Program-made: the position numbers and the translations under genes
The notes under the pieces: generated by a model
Database searches by the model: none
Seen by the model: the letters and a program-made list of their open reading frames with translations, nothing else
Told to the model about the DNA's origin: nothing
Assembly: GCF_963678635.1 (NCBI RefSeq)
Contig: NC_087062.1
Location: 39,197,330-39,261,329 of the forward strand
Reading direction: 5' to 3'
DNA from: Symsagittifera roscoffensis
Taxonomy: Eukaryota; Xenacoelomorpha; Acoela; Convolutidae
DNA length: 64,000 nt
In this document: one piece after another, positions 1-11,365 of the stretch
Numbering within the stretch: the stretch's first letter is position 1
Layout: every line of letters begins with the position of its first letter

Positions 1-2589
1 CAATGTCCACCTCATGTTCAAAATATGTCTGTTGATGGACAAAAACAAAAACGCAGATTTGAGAAAATGATTCGGTGATTTTGTTAATCATATTCTTAAC
101 AGGACAAGTTGTTTATAAAAAAGTCAAGTTCGGAATTGATAAACGTTTTTATTCATGGGCGTATTAATCAACAGCAAAAAAATTTTCTGAATTTCAACCG
201 ATAGAAGAAAACTATAAAAAATTTTAGAGAACTTTTACTTATTAAGCAAGTTTTTATTTAAATCTTTCCCAAAAATCAATTGAAACTCCGCGAGAAAGTT
301 TTTTTAATCTCTACCATTGGAGCATTCAATATTTCTATCTCAAATTGTCCTGATTGAGGTTCATTTTAAAAACATCTGACATCTAGGACAAACGAAATTT
401 CAATTAGCATCACATTGAAACTTACGAAGTGGTAACAAGGCCGACAAATTTTGAGCGGCAACCCATTGTGCCAAAAACAGTGCGTTCATAGAAGTTTATA
501 TATATGCTTTCAAAAAACAATAAATGACCACCTCGTGTTAAAAATAAGTCTGTTGGTGGACAAAAGCAAAAATGCATGTCTGAGAAAATGATTCGGTTAT
601 TTTGCTAAGCACGTTTTTAACAAGACAAGTTGTTTAAAAAAAGTCACGTTCCGAATTGATAAATTTTTCTAATCACGGGCGTATTATTCACTTGCCAAAA
701 AACTTTCTGAATTTCAACCGACAAAAAAAAACTCAAAAAAATGTAAAAAAATTTTTGCTTGTTGAACAAACTTTGATTTAAGGTTTTTCCGAAATTCAAC
801 TAAAACTCCGCGACAAATTTTTCTTAATCTCTACCATTGGAGCATTGAATTTTTTAATCTCCAGTTGTCCTGATTGACGTTCATTTTAAAAACATCTGAC
901 AACTAGGACAAACGAAAAATCAATTAACATCGCATTGAAACTTACAAAATGGTAACAAAGCCGACAACTTTTGAGCGGAAACCCATTGTGCCAAAAACAG
1001 TGTGTTCAAAGAAATTTATTAATATCCTTTCAAAAATTAATAAATGACCACCTCATGTTAAAAATATGTCTGTTGATGGACAAAAGCAAAAAACAAAAAC
1101 GCATGTTTGAGAAAACGATTCGGTTATTTTGCTAAGCACATTCTTAACAAGACAAATTGTTTAAAAAAAGTCACATTCCGAATTGATAAATTTTTCTAAT
1201 CACGGGCGCATTATTCACTTGCCAAAAAACTTTCTGAGTTTCAACCGACAAAAGAAAACTTGTAAAAAAAAGAGAAAATTATATACTTGTTAAGCAAGTT
1301 TTTATTTAAATCTTTCCCAAAATTCAATTGAAACTCCGCGAGAAAGTTTTCTTAATCTCTACCATTGGAGCATTCCATATTTCTATCTCAAATTGTCCTG
1401 AATGAGGTTCGTTTTAAAAACATCTGACATCTAGGACAAACGAAATTTCAATTAGCATCACATTGAAACTTACGAAGTGGTAACAAGGCCGACAACTTTT
1501 GAGCGGAAACCCTTTGTGCCAAAAACAATGCGTTCATAGAAATTTATAATTATCCTTTCAAAAAATGATCAATGACCACCTCATGTTCAAAATATGTCTG
1601 TTGATGGATAAAAACAAAAACGCAGATTTGAGAAAATGATTCGGTGATTTTTTTAATCATGTTCTTAACAGGACAAGTTGTTTATAAAAAAGTCAAGTTC
1701 GGAATTGATAAACGTTTTTATTCATGGGCGTATTGATCAACAGCAAAAAAATTTTCTGAATTTCAACCGATAGAAGAAAACTAAAAAAAAATTTAGAATA
1801 CTTTTACTTATTAGGCAAGTTTTTATTTAAATCTTTCCCAAAATTCAATTGCAACTCAGCGAGAAAATTTTCTTAATCTCTACCATTGGAGCTTTCAATA
1901 TTTTTATCTCAAATTGTCCTGATTGAGGTTCATTTTAAAAACATCTGACATCTAGGACAAACGAAATTTCAATTAGCATCACATTGAAACTTACGAAATG
2001 TTAACAAAGCCGACAACTTTTGAGCAGAAACCCATTGTGCCAAAAACAGTGCGTTCATAGAAGTTTAAAAAAATGCTTTCAAAACATAATAAATGACTAC
2101 CTCGTGTTAAAAATATGTCTGTTGGTGGACAAAAGCAAAAAAGCATGTTTGAGAAAATGATTCGGTGATTTTGTTAATCATGTTCTTATCAGGACAAGTT
2201 GTTTATAAAAAAGTCAAGTTCGGAATTGTAAACTTTTTTATTCATGGGCGTATTAATCAACAGCAAAAAAAAACTTTCTGAATTTCAACCGATAGAAGAA
2301 AACTAAAAAAAAATTTAGAGAACTTTTACTCATTAAGCAAGTTTTTATTTAAATCTTTCCCAAAAATCAATTTAAACTCCGCGAGAAAGTTTTCTTAATC
2401 TCTACCATTGGAGCATTCAATATTTCTATCTCAAATTGTCCTGATTGAGGTTCATTTTAAAAACAACTGACATCTAGGACAAACGAAATTTCAATTAGCA
2501 TCACATTGAAACTTACGAAGTGGTAACAAGGTCGACAAATTTTGAGCGGAAACCCTTTGTGCCAAAAACAGTGCGTTCATAGAAATTTA

Positions 2590-5500
2590 TAAATATCCTT
2601 TCAAAAAATGATCAATGACCACCTCATGTTCAAAATATGTCTGTTGATGGACAAAAACAAAAACGCAGATTTGAGAAAATGATTCGGTGATTTTGTTAAT
2701 CATATTCTTAACAGGACAAGTTGTTTATAAAAAAGTCAAGTTCGGAATTGATAAACGTTTTTATTCATGGGCGTATTAATCAACAGCAAAAAAACTTTCT
2801 GAATTTAAACCGATAGAAGAAAACTAAAAAAAAATTTAGAGAACTTTTACTTATAAAGCAAGTTTTTATTTAAATTTTTCCCAAAAATCAATTGAAACTC
2901 CGCGAGAAAGTTTTCTTAATCTCTACCATTGGAGCATTCATTATTTCTATCTCAAATTATCCTGATTGAGGTTCATTTTAAAAACATCTGACATCTAGGA
3001 CAAACGAAATTTCAATTAGCATCACATTGAAACTTACGAAGTGGTAACAAGGCCGACAAATTTTGAGCGGAAACCCTTTGTGCCAAAAACAGTGCGTTCA
3101 TAGAAATTTATAAATATCCTTTCAAAAAATGATCAATGACCACCTCATGTTCAAAATATGTCTGTTGATGGACAAAAACAAAAACGCAGATTTGAGAAAA
3201 TGATTCGGTGATTTTGTTAATCATATTCTTAACAGGACAAGTTGTTTATAAAAAAGTCATGTTCGGAATTGATAAACGTTTTTATTCATGGGCGTATTAA
3301 TCAACAGCAAAAAAACTTTCTGAATTTCAACCGATAGAAGAAAACTAAAAAAAAATTTAGAGAACTTTTACTTATTAAGCAAGTTTTTATTTAAATTTTT
3401 CCCAAAAATCAATTGAAACTCCGCGAGAAAGTTTTCTTAATCTCTACCATTGGAGCATTCATTATTTCTATCTCAAATTGTCCTGATTGAGGTTCATTTT
3501 AAAAACATCTGACATCTAGGACAAACGATATTTCAATTAGCATCACATTGAAACTTACGAAGTGGTAATAAGGCCGACAAATTTTGAGCGGAAACCCTTT
3601 GTGCCAAAAACAGTGCGTTCATAGAAATTTATAAATATCCTTTCAAAAAATGATCAATGACCACCTCATGTTCAAAATATGTCTGTTGATGGACAAAAAC
3701 AAAAACGCAGATTTGAGAAAATGATTCGGTGATTTTGTTAATCATATTCTTAACAGGACAAGTTGTTTATAAAAAAGTCAAGTTCGGAATTGATAAACGT
3801 TTTTATTCATGGGCGTATTAATCAACAGCAAAAAAACTTTCTGAATTTCAACCGATAGAAGAAAACTAAAAAAAAATTTAGAGAACTTTTACTTATTAAG
3901 CAAGTTTTTATTTAAATTTTTCCCAAAAATCAATTGAAACTCCGCGAGAAAGTTTTCTTAATCTCTACCATTGGAGCATTCATTATTTCTATCTCAAATT
4001 GTCCTGATTGAAGTTCATTTTAAAAACATCTGACATCTAGGACAAACGAAATTTCAATTAGCATCACATTGAAACTTACGAAGTGGTAACAAGGCCGACA
4101 AATTTTGAGCGGAAACCCTTTGTGCCAAAAACAGTGCGTTCATAGAAATTTATAAATATCCTTTCAAAAAATGATCAATGACCACCGCATGTTCAAAATA
4201 TGTCTGTTGATGGACAAAAACCAAAACGCAGATTTGAGAAAATGATTCGGTGATTTTGTTAATCATATTCTTAACAGGACAAGTTGTTTATAAAAAAGTC
4301 AAGTTCGGAATTGATAAACGTTTTTATTCATGGGCGTATTAATCAACAGCAAAAAAACTTTCTGAATTTCAACCGATAGAAGAAAACTAAAAAAAAATTT
4401 AGAGAACTTTTACTTATTAAGCAAGTTTTTATTTAAATTTTTCCCAAAAATCAATTGAAACTCCGCGAGAAAGTTTTCTTAATCTCTACCATTGGAGCAT
4501 TCATTATTTCTATCTCAAATTGTCCTGATTGAGGTTCATTTTAAAAACATCTGACATCTAGGACAAACGAAATTTCAATTAGCATCACATTGAAACTTAC
4601 GAAGTGGTAACAAGGCCGACAAATTTTGAGCGGAAACCCTTTGTGCCAAAAACAGTGCGTTCATAGAAATTTATAAATATCCTTTCAAAAAATGATCAAT
4701 GACCACCGCATGTTCAAAATATGTCTGTTGATGGACAAAAACCAAAACGCAGATTTGAGAAAATGATTCGGTGATTTTGTTAATCATATTCTTAACAGGA
4801 CAAGTTGTTTATAAAAAAGTCAAGTTCGGAATTGATAAACGTTTTTATTCATGGGCGTATTAATCAACAGCAAAAAAACTTTCTGAATTTCAACCGATAG
4901 AAGAAAACTAAAAAAAAATTTAGAGAACTTTTACTTATTAAGCAAGTTTTTATTTAAATTTTTCCCAAAAATCAATTGAAACTCCGCGAGAAAGTTTTCT
5001 TAATCTCTACCATTGGAGCATTCATTATTTCTATCTCAAATTGTCCTGATTGAGGTTCATTTTAAAAACATCTGACATCTAGGACAAACGAAATTTCAAT
5101 TAGCATCACATTGAAACTTACGAAGTGGTAACAAGGCCGACAAATTTTGAGCGGAAACCCTTTGTGCCAAAAACAGTGCGTTCATAGAAATTTATAAATA
5201 TCCTTTCAAAAAATGATCAATGACCACCTCATGTTCAAAATATGTCTGTTGATGGACAAAAACAAAAACGCAGATTTGAGAAAATGATTCGGTGATTTTG
5301 TTAATCATATTCTTAACAGGACAAGTTGTTTATAAAAAAGTCAAGTTCGGAATTGATAAACGTTTTTATTCAAGGGCGTATTAATCAACAGCAAAAAAAC
5401 TTTCTGAATTTCAACCGATAGAAGAAAACTAAAAAAAAATTTAGAGAACTTTTACTTATTAAGCAAGTTTTTATTTAAATTTTTCCCAAAAATCAATTGA

Positions 5501-8246
5501 AACTCCGCGAGAAAGTTTTCTTAATCTCTACCATTGGAGCATTCATTATTTCTATCTCAAATTGTCCTGATTGAGGTTCATTTTAAAAACATCTGACATC
5601 TAGGACAAACGAAATTTCAATTAGCATCACATTGAAACTTACGAAGTGGTAACAAGGCCGACAAATTTTGAGCGGAAACCCTTTGTGCCAAAAACAGTGC
5701 GTTCATAGAAATTTATAAATATCCTTTCAAAAAATGATCAATGACCACCTCATGTTCAAAATATGTCTGTTGATGGACAAAAACAAAAACGCAGATTTGA
5801 GAAAATGATTCGGTGATTTTGTTAATCATATTCTTAACAGGACAAGTTGTTTATAAAAAAGTCAAGTTCGGAATTGATAAACGTTTTTATTCAAGGGCGT
5901 ATTAATCAACAGCAAAAAAACTTTCTGAATTTCAACCGATAGAAGAAAACTAAAAAAAAATTTAGAGAACTTTTACTTATTAAGCACGTTTTTATTTAAA
6001 TTTTTCCCAAAAATCAATTGAAACTCCGCGAGAAAGTTTTCTTAATCTCTACCATTGGAGCATTCATTATTTCTATCTCAAATTGTCCTGATTGAGGTTC
6101 ATTTTAAAAACATCTGACATCTAGGACAAACGAAATTTCAATTAGCATCACATTGAAACTTACGAAGTGGTAACAAGGCCGACAAATTTTGAGCGGAAAC
6201 CCTTTGTGCCAAAAACAGTGCGTTCATAGAAATTTATAAATATCCTTTCAAAAAATGATCAATGACCACCTCATGTTCAAAATATGTCTGTTGATGGACA
6301 AAAACAAAAACGCAGATTTGAGAAAATGATTCGGTGATTTTGTTAATCATATTCTTAACAGGACAAGTTGTTTATAAAAAAGTCAAGTTCGGAATTGATA
6401 AACGTTTTTATTCATGGGCGTATTAATCAACAGCAAAAAAACTTTCTGAATTTCAACCGATAGAAGAAAACTAAAAAAAATTTAGAGAACTTTTACTTAT
6501 TAAGCACGTTTTTATTTAAATTTTTCCCAAAAATCAATTGAAACTCCGCGAGAAAGTTTCCTTAATCTCTACCATTGGAGCATTCATTATTTCTATCTCA
6601 AATTGTCCTGATTGAGGTTCATTTTAAAAACATCTGACATCTAGGACAAACGAAATTTCAATTAGCATCACATTGAAACTTACGAAGTGGTAACAAGGCC
6701 GACAAATTTTGAGCGGAAACCCTTTGTGCCAAAAACAGTGCGTTCATAGAAATTTATAAATATCCTTTCAAAAAATGATCAATGACCACCTCATGTTCAA
6801 AATATGTCTGTTGATGGACAAAAACAAAAACGCAGATTTGAGAAAATGATTCGGTGATTTTGTTAATCATATTCTTAACAGGACAAGTTGTTTATAAAAA
6901 AGTCAAGTTCGGAATTGATAAACGTTTTTATTCATGGGCGTATTAATCAACAGCAAAAAAACTTTCTGAATTTCAACCGATAGAAGAAAACTAAAAAAAA
7001 ATTTAGAGAACTTTTACTTATTAAGCAAGTTTTTATTTAAATCTTTCCCAAAAATCAATTGAAACTCCGCGAGAAAGTTTTCTTAATCTCTACCATTGGA
7101 TCATTCACTATTTCTATCTCAAATTGTCCTGATTGAGGTTCATTTTAAAAACATCTGACATCTAGGACAAACGAAATTTCAATTAGCATCACATTGAAAC
7201 TTACGAAGTGGTAACAAGGCCGACAAATTTTGAGCGGAAACCCTTTGTGCCAAAAACAGTGCGTTCATAGAAATTTATAAATATCCTTTCAAAAAATGAT
7301 CAATGACCACCTCATGTTCAAAATATGTCTGTTGATGGACAAAAACAAAAACGCAGATTTGAGAAAATGATTCGGTGATTTTGTTAATCATATTCTTAAC
7401 AGGACAAGTTGTTTATAAAAAAGTCAAGTTCGGAATTGATAAACGTTTTTATTCATGGGCGTATTAATCAACAGCAAAAAAACTTTCTGAATTTCAACCG
7501 ATAGAAGAAAACTAAAAAAAAATTTAGAGAACTTTTACTTATTAAGCAAGTTTTTATTTAAATTTTTCCCAAAAATCAATTGAAACTCCGCGAGAAAGTT
7601 TTCTTAATCTCTACCATTGGAGCATTCATTATTTCTATCTCAAATTGTCCTGATTGAGGTTCATTTTAAAAACATCTGACATCTAGGACAAACGATATTT
7701 CAATTAGCATCACATTGAAACTTACGAAGTGGTAATAAGGCCGACAAATTTTGAGCGGAAACCCTTTGTGCCAAAAACAGTGCGTTCATAGAAATTTATA
7801 AATATCCTTTCAAAAAATGATCAATGACCACCTCATGTTCAAAATATGTCTGTTGATGGACAAAAACAAAAACGCAGATTTGAGAAAATGATTCGGTGAT
7901 TTTGTTAATCATATTCTTAACAGGACAAGTTGTTTATAAAAAAGTCAAGTTCGGAATTGATAAACGTTTTTATTCATGGGCGTATTAATCAACAGCAAAA
8001 AAACTTTCTGAATTTCAACCGATAGAAGAAAACTAAAAAAAAATTTAGAGAACTTTTACTTATTAAGCAAGTTTTTATTTAAATTTTTCCCAAAAATCAA
8101 TTGAAACTCCGCGAGAAAGTTTTCTTAATCTCTACCATTGGAGCATTCATTATTTCTATCTCAAATTGTCCTGATTGAGGTTCATTTTAAAAACATCTGA
8201 CATCTAGGACAAACGATATTTCAATTAGCATCACATTGAAACTTAC
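2590..8246. repeat. Homogenised type-A block of the satellite
   Basis: About eleven consecutive type-A monomers differ from one another at only a few bases, in contrast to the divergent monomers at 430-2590 and beyond 19500. Rare shared variants mark longer-range copying. The pair 'aacgatatttc' with 'ggtaataagg' occurs at about 3527-3572 and again at about 7693-7740, 4168 bp apart, which is exactly eight monomers. The variant 'accaccgcatgttc' occurs in two neighbouring monomers (about 4184 and 4705). This pattern suggests recent unequal exchange or amplification of multi-monomer segments. Confidence 0.85.
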
Positions 8247-10979
8247 GAAATGATAACAAAGCCGACAACTTTTGAGCGGCAACCCATTGTGCCAAAAACA
8301 GTGCGTTCATAGAAGTTTATATATATGCTTTCAAAAAACAATAAATGACCACCTCGTGTTAAAAATAAGTCTGTTGGTGGACAAAAGCAAAAATGCATGT
8401 GAGAAAATGATTCGGTTATTTTGCTAAGCACGTTTTTAACAAGACAAGTTGTTTAAAAAAAGTCACGTTCCGAATTGATAAATTTTTCTAATCACGGGCG
8501 TATTATTCACTTGCCAAAAAACTTTCTGAATTTCAACCGACAAAAAAAACTCAAAAAAATGTAAAGAAATTTTTGCTTGTTGAACAAACTTTGATTTAAA
8601 GTATTTCCGAAATTCAACTAAAACTCCGCGACAAATTTTTCTTAATCTCTACCATTGGAGCATTGAATATTTTAATCTCCAGTTGTCCTGATTGACGTTC
8701 ATTTTAAAAACATCTGACAACTAGGACAAACGAAAAATCAATTAACATCGCATTGAAACTTACAAAATGGTAACAAAGCCGACAACTTTTGAGCGGAAAC
8801 CCATTGTGCCAAAAACAGTGTGTTCAAAGAAATTTATTAATATCCTTACAAAAAATAATAAATGACCACCTCATGTTAAAAATATGTCTGTTGATGGACA
8901 AAAGCAAAAAACAAAAACGCATGTTTGAGAAAATGATTAGGTTTTTTTGCTAAGCACATTCTTAACAAGACAAATTGTTTTAAAAAAGTCACATTCCGAA
9001 TTGATAAATTTTTCTAATCACGGGCGTATTATTCACTTGCCAAAAAACTTTTTGAGTTTCAACCGACAAAAGAAAACTTGTAAAAAAAAGAGAAAATTAT
9101 ATACTTGTTAAGCAAGTTTTTATTTAAATCTTTCCCAAAATTCAATCGAAACTCCGCGAGAAAGTTTTCTTAATCTCTACCATTGGAGCATTCCATATTT
9201 CTATCTCAAATTGTCCTGAATGAGGTTCATTTTAAAAACATTTGACATCTAGGACAAACGAAATTTCAATTAGCATCACATTGAAACTTACGAAGTGGTA
9301 ACAAGGCCGACAACTTTTGAGCGGAAACCCTTTGTGCCAAAAACAATGCGTTCATAGAAATTTATAAATATCCTTTCAAAAAATGATCAATGACCACCTC
9401 ATGTTCAAAATATGTCTGTTGATGGACAAAAACAAAAACGCAGATTTGAGAAAATGATTCGGTGATTTTGTTAATCATATTCTTAACAGGACAAGTTGTT
9501 TATAAAAAAGTCAAGTTCGGAATTGATAAACGTTTTTATTCATGGGCGTATTAATCAACAGCAAAAAAACTTTCTGAATTTCAACCGATAGAAGAAAACT
9601 AAAAAAAAATTTAGAGAACTTTTACTTATTAAGCAAGTTTTTATTTAAATCTTTCCCAAAAATCAATTGAAACTCCGCGAGAAAGTTTTCTTAATCTCTA
9701 CCATTGGAGCATTCACTATTTCTATCTCAAATTGTCCTGATTGAGGTTCATTTTAAAAACATCTGACATCTAGGACAAACGAAATTTCAATTAGCATCAC
9801 ATTGAAACTTACGAAGTGGTAACAAGGCCGACAAATTTTGAGCGGAAACCCTTTGTGCCAAAAACAGTGTGTTCATAGAAATTTATAAATATCCTTTCAA
9901 AAAATGATCAATGACCACCTCATGTTCAAAATATGTCTGTTGATGGACAAAAACAAAAACGCAGATTTGAGAAAATGATTCGGTGATTTTGTTAATCATA
10001 TTCTTAACAGGACAAGTTGTTTATAAAAAAGTCAAGTTCGGAATTGATAAACGTTTTTATTCATGGGCGTATTAATCAACAGCAAAAAAACTTTCTGAAT
10101 TTCAACCGATAGAAGAAAACTAAAAAAAAATTTAGAGAACTTTTACTTATTAAGCAAGTTTTTATTTAAATTTTTCCCAAAAATCAATTGAAACTCCGCG
10201 AGAAAGTTTTCTTAATCTCTACCATTGGAGCATTCATTATTTCTATCTCAAATTGTCCTGATTGAGGTTCATTTTAAAAACATCTGACATCTAGGACAAA
10301 CGAAATTTCAATTAGCATCACATTGAAACTTACGAAGTGGTAACAAGGCCGACAAATTTTGAGCGGAAACCCTTTGTGCCAAAAACAGTGCGTTCATAGA
10401 AATTTATAAATATCCTTTCAAAAAATGATCAATGACCACCTCATGTTCAAAATATGTCTGTTGATGGACAAAAACAAAAACGCAGATTTGAGAAAATGAT
10501 TCGGTGATTTTGTTAATCATATTCTTAACAGGACAAGTTGTTTATAAAAAAGTCAAGTTCGGAATTGATAAACGTTTTTATTCATGGGCGTATTAATCAA
10601 CAGCAAAAAAACTTTCTGAATTTCAACCGATAGAAGAAAACTAAAAAAAAATTTAGAGAACTTTTACTTATTAAGCACGTTTTTATTTAAATTTTTCCCA
10701 AAAATCAATTGAAACTCCGCGAGAAAGTTTTCTTAATCTCTACCATTGGAGCATTCATTATTTGTATCTCAAATTGTCCTGATTGAGGTTCATTTTAAAA
10801 ACATCTGACATCTAGGACAAACGAAATTTCAATTAGCATCACATTGAAACTTACGAAGTGGTAACAAGGCCGACAAATTTTGAGCGTAAACCCTTTGTGC
10901 CAAAAACAGTGCGTTCATAGAAATTTATAAATATCCTTTCAAAAAATGATCAATGACCACCTCATGTTCAAAATATGTC

Positions 10980-10984
10980 TGTTG
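10980..10984. repeat. Target-site duplication (left)
   Basis: TGTTG, repeated at 15857-15861. It belongs to the satellite motif 'gtctgttgatgg'. The same five bases also happen to open the LTR, but the right-hand copy shows that this is a real duplication. Confidence 0.93.
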
Positions 10985-11322
10985 TGTTGAGGACAGACGA
11001 GCTCAATGCCAGACTAGTGAAATACCAGACCAAACTCAAGGTCAGACTTGAGCAATAGAAACCTAATTAAAGGTCAACTGGTATAAAACTCAATGCACTC
11101 AGACAAGGTCAACTGGTCTGCTGGTATTTGATAAACTAATTAATTAACTGGTAATAAATTAACTGGTACTATTTGATGCTCAGTTTGTCGTGTCATTTTA
11201 TAAACACAATCTCAATTCATTCTTCAACAATCAGTATCTCTTCTCTCTCCTCAGTTGAAACCTCAGATAACTCTCAAACCTCTATCCCCTAGTCCTACTT
11301 GCTCTAACTCTGAATCTTAACA
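10985..11322 (+). repeat. 5' LTR of copia element
   Basis: The 338-bp LTR starts TGTTGA and ends TTAACA. It contains a TATA-like TATAAAA at 11082-11088 and four copies of the heptamer AACTGGT at 11076, 11111, 11146 and 11161 (spacings 35, 35 and 15 bp), the first overlapping the TATA-like site. The only difference from the 3' LTR is A at 11156 where the 3' LTR has T at 15690. This makes the sole AATAAA hexamer (11153-11158) present only in the 5' copy. The U3/R/U5 boundaries cannot be fixed from sequence alone. Confidence 0.96.
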
Positions 11323-11336
11323 GGTTATGGGCCCAG
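11323..11336 (+). promoter_or_regulatory. Primer-binding site, initiator tRNA-Met anticodon arm
   Basis: GGTTATGGGCCCAG follows the 5' LTR directly. Its reverse complement, CTGGGCCCATAACC, is the anticodon stem-loop of metazoan initiator tRNA-Met, with CAT as the anticodon. Drosophila copia is known to prime from an internal fragment (half-tRNA) of this tRNA rather than from its 3' end; the same mechanism is inferred here. Only 29 bases separate this site from the first ATG of the open frame. Confidence 0.9.
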
Positions 11337-11365
11337 ATTTCTAAACTTTTTGATTTAATAATTAT

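Larger units (their letters stand above)
1..10984. repeat. Satellite array, about 521-bp monomers, left arm
   Basis: Direct tandem repeats. The marker 'acccattgtg/accctttgtg' recurs at 461, 981, 1509, 2030, 2552, 3073, 3594, 4115 and 4636, giving spacings of 520, 528, 521, 522, 521, 521, 521 and 521 bp. The monomer is roughly two-thirds A+T. Its most conserved part runs from 'ctaccattggagcatt' to 'caaaaacagtgcgttcatag'; the other half varies more. Type A carries 'gacaaaaacaaaaacgcag', 'atcaacagc' and 'ttattaagcaag'. Type B carries 'gacaaaagcaaaaatgcatg', 'atcacctgcc' and 'cttgttgaacaaac'. The array begins before the window. Short minus-strand ORFs recur but are interrupted in most copies, so I see no coding. 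A centromeric or heterochromatic location is possible but not shown. Confidence 0.97.

Noticed and set aside
8243-8431. Minus-strand 62-codon frame in the satellite, with relatives at 19879-20091, 27927-28127, 36732-36920 and 40347-40589
   Set aside because: The frames share sequence because the monomers do. In the homogenised type-A monomers the same frame is stopped after about 40 codons, and indels break it elsewhere, so it is not a maintained gene.
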